In this document: positions 34,101-48,299 of the stretch, in pieces
Layout of the letters: the number at the start of each line of letters is the position of its first letter
Position numbering within the stretch: position 1 is the stretch's first letter
Assembly (NCBI GenBank): GCA_023079485.1
Contig: CM041104.1
Coordinates: 5,316,864-5,380,863 of the forward strand
Length of the DNA stretch: 64,000 nt
Source: Archilochus colubris
Taxonomy: Eukaryota > Chordata > Aves > Apodiformes > Trochilidae
Reading direction: 5' to 3'
Made by a program: the position numbers and the translations under genes
The notes under the pieces: generated by a model
What the model was told of the DNA's origin: nothing
The model's database searches: none
The model's input: only the letters and a program-made list of their open reading frames with translations

Positions 34101-37100
34101 GCATAAGGCAAGGTAATGGAAGGGAGTGTGGGTGCCTGGTGTGATGGGGTGCTGGCCTGGAGAGGAGGGAGAAGCCATGGGTGGAGGAATGAATCCTGGC
34201 CAGCCTGGTGCTGGAGGGTGGCAGAAGCTTCTTTTGTGGGTTGATGTCCCCCTTTAAAAACAGAGACTCTTCTAGCAGCCAGCCTTTCCCCCCTTCCAGT
34301 GGAAATACAGACCTTACTGATGTCAGGAGCTTTTGCTTGGAAGACTCTGTTCCTCAGCAAGATAAATATTTATTGCAATTCCACAGCGTGCAGTGGAGCA
34401 GACTCTGGAGCCAGGATCTTGCATGAGGCTGTTTATGTGCGGGCTGTTCTTGGCGCTAATTCTGAATTTCCTGAGGCTGAGTATAAGGAGCTGGTCCTGC
34501 CCGTTGGTTACTGAACGACTTGCTAGTCCAGCCAAGCTCAGGCTTTGCAGAGCCAAGGAAGGAGCAATCAAAACAAGAGCTGGGTCTCTCTGCTCCTGGC
34601 TGTGACTGTGTGGGTGCAGAGATGTGGTCAGGGAGTGCAGGAAAACTGCTGCCAGCTGCTCACCCCTGACTTGGAGAGGGGATGAAGCCTGGATAGGAGT
34701 CCAGAGCTCTCCGAGAGAGGAATATGCTGCTGGGGGTGACAGATTTCCCGAGCTACAGCTGCTTTATCTCAAATACCACACTCTGTGTCTGCTGCCCTCT
34801 GGGCCCAAGCCAAGGCAACAAGTGGGGAATATCTCTATTAAAAAACAAAACAAAAAAGCCAACAAGCACCTCACACATCAAACCTCTGCTGCTGTAGCTA
34901 ACCAGGAAAATCCCTGCTGTTGAAATGTTTGTCTGCACAAATGCTTACACGGGTATAGCCTGATAGTGGAGTGGCACAGATATTCTGACTCGAGTGCTTT
35001 CATGCTGATAACTTCCTCCCCTGGAGTTTTTTGCTGGTAGCTTTGCCAACAGAGCAAAAACCCCAAAGAGCATAAACTGTGCTGGCAGAGCTCAGCTGCC
35101 TGGGCTATGCCTAAATCTTTGGGCTACTACTTCTGATTAGATTAAAATGGATTGTGGGAGGGGAAGCATTTGTAGGGTGCAGCGTTGGGAATCTTGACTG
35201 TACAAACAAGCTGAGATTAGCTGTGTGGTGAGCCAGCTAGGAATATGGTCCCTTTGAAGTTGGGTGTCTGCCTGGCTTGATTTTGCGAACACTCTGGCAT
35301 GAGGGAGTGTAAAGATCCTGAAAATGCACATCATGCATTTTTTTGCCAAGTGGAAATTCTGCCTGTTTGTGTGTCCGGGGAAATACTGAGGTATAGCTGT
35401 ATTCTAGGAAAGGGCAGTGAGGGCAGGCCTCTTCCTGGCATGAGGGGGAAGTATGAGATATGAAATACCCCTAGCCTGAAGAATCAGCATGAGAAATTCT
35501 CTCTGGAAAAGTTGCCTTGCTGGGGTTTTTTCTTTTTTTTTCTCCCCTTTTCTTCCCCAGACAGGGTATAGAGTTTAATTCTTCCACAGAACCTCCTGGT
35601 ATAGTGTAAAGCAATTCAGAGCAAGTTGTGAGCTAGAAAAACTGAATTCTTTTTTTGACCTTGAATAGATTTCTCCACTACTGAACTGAGCCTTAGGCAG
35701 AGAAGTGTATGAAATAGCTATGATCAGGTTTGCAACTACCATAAAAAATACAATCTCCTTGTGAACTAGGTGTGCATCACTGCCCACAACCAGGAGAGCC
35801 TTCCATTCAGGGGGCATGAAATAGCTCCGCAAAGTACATCTCCTCCCAAATCACATGAGTGCTCCCTTTCCCCTCCTGCAGTTTTCCTCTGGAACTTACC
35901 TTTATTTGCTTCAGGGTTAGTGACTGACACACAGCCATCCACAGCTGCCTGATGGGCTTTATCTCCTCTAGCTGGAGAGGGGAGCAGGCATCTCCTTCCC
36001 ACTTGGGCTCTGGGGCTGGGCATTGTTTTTTTAGAGCAGCTCCTTTGCCACTGTTGCAATAAACAGATCCCAGCATGTGTCTGCCTGGCAGAGGACTCAA
36101 TCTTTATGGCTTTGCTCCTGGTTGATAATCAGGCAAGAGCAGTTAAACAAGAATTCATTCCTTTGTAATCTCTCTGTCCTCCTGCTTGCTGCTGTGGCAT
36201 GGGATGCAGAGAGCAGGCTGAGTGCAGGCAAAGGCACAGGAGTTAAAAGGTAACTGGGGTTTGACTTGGAGAGTGCAGGGAAGCCTATTTTCAGCAAGCA
36301 GAGCCCAGGAGGATTCATCCCTGCTGCAGGGGAGGCACCATGACAGCGGGTGGCTTTCCAGAGCCCAGGATTAGGGTGTAATTGTCACAGGGATTATTCC
36401 TCTGCTGCCTCGTGAGCCCCCAGGAGAGCTGCTTGGGGATGCAGTTTAAAGAATCTCACAGGGAGCTGTGGGGAAAGACCCAGGCTGAGGCTGTGACAGT
36501 GCTGGGTGAGGGTTACTGCTCCTCCCCTTGTGTAGTGCAGGGGTGTCTGAGTCTGAGCACACAGGTTTGGTAATGTGGCTGCAGGGAGATGGGTACCTGG
36601 TTGGACAGGGAGTGGGGATGCTTCTCAGGGCACCTTGAATGAGTGATGCTTTTACCAGCTGAATAGTGTGTCGGTTTGCATGTTGCTCTTGCTATGTTTT
36701 ATTAAGCAAAAACCTACTCTTTGCCTGTATTACCAAGCAAAAAAAAAAAACAAAAAACAACAAAACAACCCAAAAACTTATATGGAACTCTAGGGAAGAA
36801 CTCTCCTGGGCTTGGTGGTTTACTGAGCTTTGCCACCTTGCACTGGAAAAGCCTTGTTGGATTCTGTGCTCTTTGGTTCCTGGTGCAGGGCAGCATAAGG
36901 GCCAGGGTGGTGGCTTTGTGAGAGTGATCTCTTAAAGACCAGGCTCCAAAGCTGTGCTGTGCAGTCATCTGCTTGTGTCTTACTTGTCTCAGCTTTCTTG
37001 TTAAGCTGATCTAGATATGCATTGTGAGGTGTTGGTGTGAGGTGACATCTGTCCATGACAGCACAGGTCTGGGAAAGGTATTTTGTGTGATACTGCTTGC

Positions 37101-40100
37101 TGAAGTGAAACGAGATGATCTGTACAACTGTCCTCTAGTTCAGAGCACTTGAGAAAAGCCCCAGGAGCAGTTTTCTCTCATCTGTCCCTGCAGGCTGCAA
37201 AGAGTTAATAGATCTGCACTTCTGTCCCCTTTTCTGCCACCTCCCAGGCTGGCCCAGCTCCATGTGCCTTTGTCTAGAAAGGGCTGACTTTCACCTTGCT
37301 CCTGTTTACTCCTGGGCTTGTGTACACAGTGCTGGGGAGGGAGACACAGGAGCAAGCTGGGTTATAAACTTGATAAAGAGCTCCCTGCACCTTGGCTGTC
37401 CAAGTCTCTCCGGGTCTGCCTCCCTTTGCAGCTTGCTGGCTATGACCCTTCAAAGAAGCTTTTAATGAACCCTGGTGTGTTTGATCAGAGACAAGGGCCA
37501 ACTGTGAAAGCCAGTTCAATGTCTGGAAAACTCCATTTCTTCCCCCAAAAAATAATTTGGTTTTTTTCTGGTGTTTGGTTTTTTTTGTTGTTTTTGTTTT
37601 TTGGGGTTTTTTTTCTTTTCTTGCTTGCAAAGGTTGTTGCAAGGATGTGTGGGCTGGGGCAGGCAAACTGCCTCGGTTTTTTTCCCCAGCAACTGGGGAA
37701 ATTCACACATGGGACAGAAACTTTGCTTGCTGCCTCAATAAATAGAGGCTTTTGCTTTGAGAAGAGGTTAGTGGGATGCTGGGGCTGTAAGCAAAGATCC
37801 CAGGAGCATGAAATGGAGTGGTGTGGGTTAGGGATGGAGCACAGCAGAGCTGCCTGGGGTGCAATTGCTGTGCCTGAGCTTAGCAAACAGTGCCTGGCTT
37901 CATGCAATAGTGCAGCCTCTCTCAGTCTCAAACATGAGACCTCTGTGCCCAGCTTTTCCAGGAATGACACTCATAGTTCACGTGCCTGACGTGATGGTTG
38001 TCTGGCAGGGAATAAGCTTATTTTTTGCCACTGGCAGTCAGGAAAAGCTTCTGCTTCCCAGCATGTTGGTTAATCCCCCTTGGTGCTTATTGGGAATGAA
38101 AGCTGCTTAACATGAGGAAGAAATCCTGGAGCTAGACTCCTGCAGAAAAGGTTGGTTTCTGTACAGACCTCTCCTGGAGAGGAGCACATTAATAGCAGGG
38201 CTCAGCTTCAGCTGCTGGGGCAAGGTGGGGCTGTGCAGCTGCTCAGTCCAACTCTCCCAGCAAGTCCCTGGCCCAGCTCCAGTGCTGTGGGGTAACAGGT
38301 GGTGGGAAGTGGGCTCCCAGCAGCACCAGTGCTCTTCTCCAGCTGGCAGTCACAGAAGGTGTTAAGCCGAACGTGGCCAGAGATGAGTTGGCAAGGGCTG
38401 ACCATCCTCCTGGGGCAGTCTCCTGGCTTTCTCCTCTCTGCTGCCTGCCAGCTGGGATGGAGCATGGACACCTTCCATGGTGCCTCTTCTAATGGAGCCG
38501 TAGGGGAAGACTGAATCCTTTTGGGAGGGGATGTACTTTTAAAGATTTCTTCAGAGGGCTCTTTATGTGGCACTTGGGAAGCTTGCAGCCCTTGCTGTGA
38601 ACTCTCTGAAAGTGCCTGTGTGCCCTTGCAGGTGTGTATGTGAGGAATGTGCCTGCTCCAGATCTGCCCTTCAAAGCACAGCACTCCAATGTTAACTCTT
38701 CCTGGGCTACCCATGCCCCAGCTCCCAGGGGGAGCCTGCTCTGTAGGAGAGCATAGCTTGAAACCTGGAGGGTGAGTACGGAGGTGCCAGCAGCCCTCGA
38801 ACTTCCCTGGCAGATGAATCTGTTAAATGAAGCTCGCTGCCCTCACTAAAAGTTTCCCGTTCTATGAAGCTCTCGTGGCTTCCAGGAACTTCTCCATCCT
38901 TGCTCAAGAGGATGATGAGGAGTGAGTTCAGGGAACGCTCCCATATAATCTTATTTATGCTTGTGAGTCAGTAATTTCCTTGTTATGTCCTCTGGCTTGT
39001 AAACACTGTCTGTCCTGATTTAAATCGGGTTTTCTGATAGCCAAACCTGGTGCGTTCCACAGTATGTAGTAATCTCTGTGGCAGTCTGCCACCACCTTGC
39101 TGAGGGCTGTGCTGATCTGATAAGGCCAGCTTGATGTCCAGCCTACTCTGTGCCCTCAACGTGGGTTTTCTTAAGCCTCCTTGGTCAGGGCATTAGGTGG
39201 CTATGATTCATAATGAAGCACGATGTGAGCTGGCACAGGGGTGGGGCTCAGCACCCTGCTCTTGCCAGCACTGCTCTGCCCTGGCACAGCAGCTGCATTG
39301 CATGGCTCTGTAGCAAAAGTGCTCCAAGCTCCATAGAAAACCCCACAGGCAGGGATTGGGCTCTTCCTGCCCCTTGATAAAATGGCCAGAAGCCCTCATG
39401 GGAACAGCATCTGGGGGTGCTGGCAGCAGTTTCCACTGCAGGTCAGGCTTTGGCTGCGCGTCACACATCTCAGAATGAATTTACCTTGGAGCAAGTGATC
39501 CATAATGTTAGGAATGCCTGGTTCCAGGCTGGGAGGGGTTTTCTCCTTAGGTGCCCTTCCTCCCCAGCCCCCTTCCCATCACCTAGTGCCAATCTCTGAC
39601 AGAGTGGAGGCAGGGGTCTGGGAGGAGAGCTGGAGGAGAGGTGATCTCAGCACTTATGCCCTCTGGGCTGGTTGGTTGATTATCCTTCAGCAGAGTTACT
39701 GGGGAAACCAAAGGTGCCTCAATGAGCTGATGAAAAACACATCTAGTAGCCACTGCTCCATATGCAAAATGAGAAACATCTTGTCCTGACCACAAGTCTT
39801 TGTGGCAAAACCAGAATGCTCATGGGTAGGGGAATCTAGGCTGGAAGCAGGGTTGGGTCTGTGGGCAGAGGAGGCTGACACATGGCTTGTGGCTGGTTGT
39901 TGGCCTTGGCTTGTAATCAATAGAGGATGTGATTTGTCAGTCGGTGTCACTGTGGGGCTGCAGGGTGGGCCAGACCTGGCCAGGGGAGCAGGAGGGCTGG
40001 TCCCAGCCACGGGAGCTTTAAAACACCTTAACTCAAACTCAGGGTCTCCCTGATGAAGCAGCAGATGCGGGGGCTGGTGGTGCCACCCAGCTCAAACTGT

Positions 40101-43100
40101 CCTGTAAGTCTCTGATCCTCACCTTCTGTGAGGATTGTGGTAAATTTGTAGGTTAAGAAGAGCTGTTGGATGTGCAGGAAGGTTGTTAAGCCTTCAGGAC
40201 TTGAGCCCGAGTTCTGGGATAGTCTTTCTGCAGGGCCAGCATGAAAATGGTGAGAGCTTAGCCCCTAGTGACAGAACCCATCCATCTGCATTGTGTGCCT
40301 CTCTGTAGGGGCAGAGGTTGATTCCCCCACTGTGGTGATGATTTCATGGCTGTGGAAGCATCTGGAGCTGCTGGAATCTCTGGGCTGGTGTTGAGCAACC
40401 CAAGCTCATACCTGTGGTACCCTCAGTGGGGCTGGCCCCAGGGCTATGGGGCAAAGAGAAATAGTTCTGGGGAAATTGCATAATCATGGTGGTGAGGGCA
40501 GGAGGTTTGGGCTTGTGGCTTCTTGGAGGTCCAAGTGCAAATGAGCTCTGGTGTGGAAGTTGCCATTGTGGACAAACAGCTGATTCTCTGGGAGAGCTCT
40601 CATATGCCTGTAGCTGTAGTCATCTGGACACAGGATCCTGGACTTGTTTGTTTATGTGCTTTAAGAGGTGAAGCTCTTCCTTCAGGCACAGTCGTTACTG
40701 ATAGCAAGTGCTCTTGAACCTATATTGCCCTGCAGTTCAGTAGAACTGACAGACCAGTTTTTAACCCTTGGATTTGTTCTCCGTACAAGCAGCAGCAAAT
40801 TCCCTTGGTGTGAGGCTTTGGTGCTATGCAAAATACTGACCTATAGGTGCCAGACTTTTTCTCTGGGAACAGCAAATTCTTCCAGATCTTCCCTTATTGC
40901 AAACTGCAGGTATTGCTTTTACAAACACTTTTGCTACAAACTCCTGACCAAAGTCCTGTTATGTTATTTTCACCCTGTGGGTTCAAGTGAACCTCCTAAA
41001 TGTGAAGCACTCAGGAAATACCCCTCCCAGGCTGGCCCTTCTGTTCTGAGAAATTCTAGGGGAATTCAGCTATTTTCAGGCTGACGATATTGCTTTTGAT
41101 GGAGAGGAAGTTCAGCTGTTGATGTCCTGACTGAGATTATGTCCTTAGCACAAGCTCTGAAATCCTGACCTTTTGTAAAATGCTTCTGAGGAGTTGCCTG
41201 ATACTTAACACTTCACCCATGTTTGCAGGTGAGAGAAACTGAGACCATGGATGCCCGATGGCTTGACTACCCTGCCTCAGGAGACTTGCCAGATGATGAA
41301 GACATTGGTGAATTCAGGCCTCACATAACTTCTGATGGATTAGATATAGATGAGGCATCTGGGTCTGGAGGTAAGTGGGGAGGGGGACAAATGGTTCTCC
41401 CTCAGCTGATGCTGTGAAATTTCTTCCAGCACCAGCCTATGAGCCCATGGCTAAGTGCACAGCCAGAGCTCCAGAGGGAACTACAGTGTCAGGTGGAGAT
41501 GAGAAACTGTAGTCACTTACAGATGGGAACAGAGAAAGTGATTGTACTGTGATGTTGAATCACTCAGGGGTGACAGATGGAGTCCAGCCAGGCTTGTCTT
41601 GCTGCAAGTGAAAAGGCATTGCACTGCCTGGATCTGTTTCCTGTTGAACTCCTAAGAAGTTCTGAGAAGCTAAAAAAAAAAAATTTAAATTGTTGAGGTA
41701 ATGTCAAAAGGCTTGAAGTTAGTGTCTCATCTGAGGCCAAACAAGGTAAAAGGAATAAGTGGTGTTCAGGTTAACTCTGTGACATGCAAAGCTCCCTGCC
41801 CAAACCAGTTTCTGTAGCTTCATGTCCCCTTTCTGTGAACATTTGTTCCCTAAAAGGTAAAGAACAAGTGTGGAAATCAGTGCCTGACATGTTTGGGCAG
41901 ATTTGGTAACTGGAGGATTGACAAACTATCCTTTAGGGATGGGTGGTGAGAGCATTGCCCTCCCCCATTGGCATCATCTTAGCAAGCTATAGCAGACCTG
42001 CTTTGCAGGGTACCTCCTGATAATCTGCAGCAGGGGCCAAAGGATCCAGCTGAAGATCCCTTCCCTTCAGAGGTGTTGATTTTAAGATTACATCTCCTCT
42101 TGTCTTATGAAATCAAAGCCATCAAGTGGCAAAAGTACTGGTAGTTAAGAGGGAATTGTAGTCAGCAGAGAGAGTCCTAGTTTGTCTGCAGCTGCTGGTG
42201 TTGCAGGAAGTGTCTGAATTCTGGAAAAATTGTGTGTAATGAGAGTCCTCTTCTATTCTTTAATTTAATTCCCTTCCCTTTGCAGACTACCCAGACTCTG
42301 AAGATTCCATATATCTGACCACCATGGATACTCCCCTGGTAGGTATTTCCTTTGCATGTTTTAAGCAACATGTAGCTACTCTGGTCTGTCTGTGAAGCTT
42401 TCTGAATACCCTTCCCCCTGCAAGATGAATCTACCTGCACGAGCAGGAACAGTGTACTTGTAATGCACTAAGCAAACTCTCTTTTCCCTGCACACCCTGC
42501 TCCTTTCAACTGTAGGTAGGCTGGGTGCTGCTTACTGATGGGTGTGGTTTGTCTCTATTCTGTAGATATCTGACAACTATATCCCTGGAGATACTGAGAG
42601 AAAGATAGAAGGTGAGAAGAAAAATACAATGCTGGACAATGAAATCATTCCAGACAAACCTTCACCAGTCGAAGAGAACCTGTCCAACAAGATCTCCATG
42701 GCAAGCACAGCCAACAACAGCATCTTCGAAAGAACAGAAGTCCTCACAGGTAATACTTCACCTTGTCCTGATAAATCATTAATAGTGTAAATCAAAATGG
42801 CTTCTCTTTGTTTCCTGCTCCTCTGGGGTGCAGTTCCCTGCTGACAAGGAGAGTGAGATGCAGTCAGTGCCTCTGTGACTGCCTGTGGCAGGGTCACTTC
42901 TGCCTTTCAGTCCTTAAACAGCAGAAGACCCTACCACCTCCCTTGCTGGGGTAAACAGCTTGGTTTTAAGCCTGCCAGCTGTCTGTTGGCTTAAGTTCCA
43001 CCCAAGTCATGTGTCAGCTGCTCTGCCTCCAGATACAACATCAACAAAAGGTATAACAAGCCATAAATCAATGACACCATGGGCTTGCATAGATAATACA

Positions 43101-44131
43101 GGTGCTTTCCTTTAAGTTTTGCTCAAGTTCTGCCTTTTCTGAGCCTTGTCAGAAACCAAACTGTGTCTCTAAGGGATCTGAACACCTAGTCAACTTTTGG
43201 GAGTCTAAGTGCCCCTCTCTAGAGCAAACCCAAACAGCTGCCTCCCCCTCAGCATATGGGACACATCTGTCTCAAGGCGTGCCTGCCGCATCAGGAGCTT
43301 GACCCAACGAGTCCAGGTGCAAACCTCAGCACATCTTGCTGATCTGCAGCCTTCCTCCCAGCCCAAGGAGAGGCTGGAAGAGGGGACTAACAAAGGAGAT
43401 GATTTAGTGCAATGAGTAAGTGTCACAGCAAAGGATAAGCTTCAGTGAAATCCTGTGGCCACCCTTGGTGTGAGGGAAGTCAAAATCTTGGTTCATCTTT
43501 TTTTTGTGGCTTTCGGTTGTTGGAGGGAGGTAGTGGTGGTAGTAGGATGTTGCTGATTGACTGAAATACAGAGTGCCCAGGGTGTGCCTACAGGGGTAGT
43601 CAACAAAGCACTCAGAGCTACACCATTTTCCTGGGGTTGATGCTGTTTGTGTGTTGTGGTGGGGCTATTTTTGGTTTGCTCCATGCAGGGAGGATGTCTT
43701 TTTTTTTTTTTGTCAAAATGTCTTTCCTGCACTAACTGGAAGATGAACCCAAACTGGTTAATATGGAACATGTGGTTATGCTCTGGCTGGATGAAAAACA
43801 ATTTCTGGCATTTTTAACATCTGCTGTCACTGGAAATGCCAGCACCTATGGTAGACAACACTGACTCTGGAGGCAGTTCTGGGTTCTGGTAATCCTGAAA
43901 CAGATTTTTGAGATGTAGCTGTTGGCTTGGAGTTGTCCAGAAGTTAAGACTTACCCCATGCTCTTTTTTTCCTCCCCAGCTCTCATTGCAGGAGGAGCAG
44001 TGGGCCTCCTCTTTGCTGTCTTCCTCATCCTCCTCTTAGTCTATCGCATGAAGAAAAAGGATGAAGGCAGTTACGACCTTGGGAAGAAACCCATCTACAA
44101 GAAAGCCCCTACAAACGAGTTCTATGCTTAA
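28165..44131 (+). CDS. SDC4: Syndecan-4 heparan sulfate proteoglycan (5 exons)
   Basis: The exons are 28165-28242, 41229-41370, 42286-42338, 42566-42749 and 43980-44131. They total 609 nt, which is 202 aa, with phases 0, 1, 0, 1. A signal peptide covers about residues 1-24. Glycosaminoglycan attachment sites are visible as Ser43-Gly in an acidic context ([10 protein letters not shown]) and as Ser70-Gly-Ser-Gly (ASGSGDYPDSED). The membrane helix spans about 153-174. The cytoplasmic part has the constant region [15 protein letters not shown], the syndecan-4 variable motif LGKKPIYKK (PIP2 and PKC-alpha binding in the family), and the PDZ-binding end EFYA. Syndecan-4 is a co-receptor for integrins and growth factors at focal adhesions. 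The length is close to mammalian SDC4 (198 aa). The gene is divergent from SYS1 and converges with RBPJL. Confidence 0.98.
28243..41228 (+). other. SDC4: SDC4 intron 1
   Basis: This 13 kb intron has no recognisable coding exon on either strand. Its first 60 bp are G-rich (28259-28290), giving RNA quadruplex potential beside the 5' splice site. Low-complexity stretches occur near 29850-29870 (T), 31460-31485 (T then GT), 36739-36770 (A-rich) and 37556-37622 (T and G). The rest is ordinary unique DNA. Confidence 0.75.
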
Positions 44132-46540
44132 AAGCTCAGTGGCACCTTGTGCCCACCAAGGGACAAACAGACTGGATGGAAACGCCGTGCCCTCAGATGA
44201 GATGTGCTGAACAAATGCTCTTTTTGGATTGAATTTCAAAGCGACTTTGAGAAACAAACAAACTTCCTACGTGACCCTTCCCATCCCGCTCAGCTAACAA
44301 GGGCCCAAAGAAATACAAAGAGTCTGAAAAAATAACCTCAGTGTATTTTTTCTAAAGCTAGTGTAAAAAGAATAAAAATGCCAATTTTTCTGCTTGCTTT
44401 CATAGAGGGTATATAAACACAGACTGTATGGATGCAAACACCATGTGTTTGTATCCAGAGTGCCATGCTCAGATTGGCTGCTTCTATAGAAGGTGGCTTT
44501 TTTTTTTAAATTCTTTTTTTTTTATATATAAACCTTGCTAATAGATGTCTCGCAGCAGGCTGTTAATGTGAAGCATTTCTGTGGAGAACTATTTATGAAT
44601 CTCTTAACACTACAGATAATGTTGCCTTATCAGGGAGTACACAGGCCATAGGGGCTCAGAATCCCTGAATGCCATAAAGGGCCTATGGGAATATCTTCCC
44701 CAGGAGGCTTCTGTCTCTTCCTGTTGGCCCCAGGCAAGGGTCACTAGTCCAGGAAATCAGGACAGCCAGTTTTGTTTGGCTCTGACAACACCCTTTCCTT
44801 GCCTTCAGTCTCTTACCTTTTTTTAAGGATTGCTTGTAGGATTTTTTATAATAAAAATTTTAAAGAAAATAGCCTAATGTTTATATAAAGTTTGTAGAAA
44901 TTGTTTTGAAATAATAATAATAATAAAAAACCCAACCTACTCTCTTTTAATTTCCTCAGATTTATTTTTTCAATCCCTTTGTGTTTCCTTTGGCTGGGCA
45001 TTTCTCTGGAGCTGTTGTTTTATGATTTATATTCTGAACTGAAGCAGAGTCAGCTAAAGTGTGTTACAGGTTTCTTCTAGATCTATAGCAGCTAATATAG
45101 AGGGTAAGGATATTTATGGTTTTCTTGTAAGTTTTTTTTTAGGATTTGATTATTTTTTTTAATACAATTATTTATAGTTTCTGAAATGTCTGCTCTTCTC
45201 ATTTGGAATTTTCATCCTTTTTATGTAAAACACTAATATAACGAGTCTCTGTATAAACTATTTTAAGCTTTATTCTGTGAATTATAATTACAAATTCAAG
45301 GCAATAACTTCTAGGATTAATATGTATGCAAAATTGGATTAATAATATCTGTATGCAAAATTAGATTAATAATATGATTTAAGTAGGGAAAAGAAGAGTG
45401 TTTTCTAGCTTGTAATATATTATAATCAGTCCTGTAGAGCTATATATTACAGATTTTACTGAGAAATACACAGTTATGAATGAAAAGGCTGGAGGTAATT
45501 CTTCAGCAGCCTTACTGTGTGTAGGAGGCTTGTTCTCATTTGTGCTGCTGTTGGTCCAGTGTCTTGTCTGGAGGAAGCCCAGTTTGTCCAGTTGCTTGTA
45601 CTGGGGGAGGCAGCTGGAGCCCTGGGGCTCTGTCTCTGTGCCTGGAGGCAGCTGCAGGCAGTGATGTGCCAGGTTTGATCCTCTGGGATCCAACTCTGAA
45701 GCAAGGGTTGGAAGCTCACAGGATGGAGGAAATAACTTTTGTTTTAGGGGTTATGGCTGCATTGTGGAGTCCCCTGCAGTACTGTGCTGAGTACCTCCCT
45801 CAGCTGGAAGGCTGGATCTGGGAACTGGAAAGCTCTTTGGTGGCATCTCCCAGCCTGGAGCCTGTGTTTTCATGGACTGCTGGCTCTGAACCTCCTGTGG
45901 TGGGTCTTAATCTATCATGTACATAGCTCCTACCTCTATTGAGAGTTATACCAGTTCCCCCAGTGCTCCAAGAGGGAAGGGCGGTGTGTGTGTCCTGTGC
46001 CTCTGTTTTCAGGAAGGTGTTTACAGAACTTTGTGCAAGTTGTGTCCTCACACAGCTCTTGGGACCCCGTGTGCTTTAAGACACGATCCACACGTGGCTC
46101 CCCAGACTGAGTAGGGGGTAAAAGCTGTTTAGAATTCTCACCAACTCCTGAAGCCTCTTCCCTGAGGCTCTGTTGCAGGTTTGAGGTCAAATTCACAGAG
46201 GTGATAGGACAAATTGACCTTCACCTGGTGGGAGCTGGGTGTTGAGATGTGGGCGGGAGAAGACTTTTCCTCAGGCTCCTCCTCCAGGTTGTCTCCCTTG
46301 CTTGGTCCCAGTACAAGTGTGTTCAGGGAAATTGCAGGCTCTGGGAGGTTCTAAAAACTGCACAGAGTTCACTGTAGAGAGGGAAGGAGGGAGGGTTTGA
46401 CTGCACTTCCAGGAAGGCAGAGCAGTGTCTGCTGCTCGGGGTATTTAGGTTCTCTTGTGTAATTGCTCTTGGGCATTTTCCACTGTTACTGAATTTTTTT
46501 ATTTTTTATTTTTCCTCAAATAAACTGGTACTTTCTAAAA
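44132..46540 (+). other. SDC4: SDC4 3' UTR with several polyadenylation signals
   Basis: AATAAA hexamers occur at 44371, 44850, 44922 and 46519. Between them the DNA is A/T-rich, especially 44340-45480, with many TATTTAT and ATTTTT patches of the kind that destabilise mRNA. The most distal signal would give a 3' UTR of about 2.4 kb; human SDC4 also has a long 3' UTR. Alternative ends are plausible. Confidence 0.6.
44909..44930. repeat. (ATA)n microsatellite
   Basis: A short run of ATA/TAA triplets ends in an A run inside the SDC4 3' UTR. It overlaps one AATAAA hexamer. Confidence 0.85.
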
Positions 46541-48299
46541 TTGTTTTTTTTTACTGTTTCTAACCTGAAGTTAATTTTGGAAGCTGAGTAACAGGGTGCT
46601 CACATTTGTGTAACCTGGTTTACCAAACAGGGAAGCACACTGGGATCTGGCTTGGTGGTAGCCTGTGAGTCAAAGGGGCTTTGCCAGCAGCTCCTGAGAT
46701 CTTTCCAGTGTTTAATCCACAGATGACTGCTGTAGGACCAGAATCACTGGGTTTCTGGAGTTCCTCCAGGCAAGTAGAGCAGATGCAGCATGGCCCAATG
46801 AGGTGAGTCCATCCCTTCTCTGGTGATGGGTTTTGTGATGGTCCTTTGAGAGGGCTGTTTCCTTGCAGCTGGAAGGGATGAGGTTGAGATGGGCTTGTGC
46901 GTGTCCCCTGATGACAGCAGCATGTTCCTGTGCCTTCAAACATAAGGGAGCAATGTGCAGAGAATCTTGCTTGATCAAGTTTCAAGTCAACCCTGTTTAA
47001 TTGATGTGGGCCTTCAAGCGGGGGTAGAGCTGTTTCAGCTGCTCTGGGAGCAAGTCCACAGATGACTTCATGCCATTCTGGACTGCTAACAGCTCTCTCT
47101 CAAGCAAGACCTGGAGGAAGCTGCTGCTCCTCTGAACCTTTCTTGATGCCCACGAAGGATGGGACCCATCTCGGTCCCCACTGGCATGTGGGAGAGGGTG
47201 GGGGGCTCGCTGGAAAAAGAGTTGAGTCTTCCAAGTGCTGTATTTAAATGGATTATCATCCTCAAGAAAACCTAATTCCCTTCTCCCTGGTGGGAACTCC
47301 TGCTCCAGGTGGTTAGGATTAGCAGGGATGGAGGAAACAAATTAGGATCAGTACATAGGCTTCCTCGGGGTGAGGGAGTGGCAAGCACTTGCTCTGCTCC
47401 TTGGTGTTGCCTGGTCCATAACTGGTGTGCTCTTGAAGGTCCCCCAAGAACCTGCTTCAGATACCAAGAAGAATCCACATGCTCCCAGGGTTGATCTTTG
47501 CTCCATGGGGGCTGATGTTTGTCAGCAAATCAGTGACATATGTCTGTGATCCTCATGTTCCTGTGTCTTGCGTGGTTGTGACAGCTTTTTGGACTTGCTC
47601 CTTGGAACAGTATGTTTGTCCTTTTGTTTTCTCCCCCCCTTTCTCTCCTGGGCTTAATCTCTCAGTTGCAAGAATCCCATGTACTTCCCAAAACCATCCT
47701 CAGCGCAAAGGCCTCTTGTTTTTGCTAAGCAATCTGGACGGGGATTCTGCAAATCCCCAGGGTACAAGGCTGGCTGCCTGCCTGTGCTTGCAGAGCCACA
47801 GCTCCTGGGATGGATTTGTCACTGTTCCCTCCCTTCTGCCTTTCTGCCCTCTCTGCCCCTATCTGGTGTTAACTGATGGGTGACTCGTGCTGACACCTCA
47901 TGAATTCTTGGTCTTCAGTTCTGACTCTGGAGATGTCACTTGGTTGTTTTTCTTCCTGGTTCTGCTCTACTTTTAACACCAAAACCCTGAGGACCTGCTT
48001 AGCCTTGAAAATAGCTGGAACCCTCTTGGGTACTGCTGTGATTAAGAGGCAGGAGAACTTGGGGAAAGGAGCAGGGGAGCTGGAAGATGAAGTGTAACCT
48101 TGCTGATGCCCTTTACTTTCTGGCTACCAGTGGAGTTGATGGATGCTTGGGTCCCTTTTGCAGGGAGATCCGTGGCCTTGGCACAAGTGCTATGCTGTGC
48201 CACCAGAGGTGCCAAAAAGGGGTCACAATGGTGGTGAGCAACAGTGTTGTTGTTGGTGGTGCCTCTTCTCTGCACTTCGAACCCTTCAGAAGAGGATGA

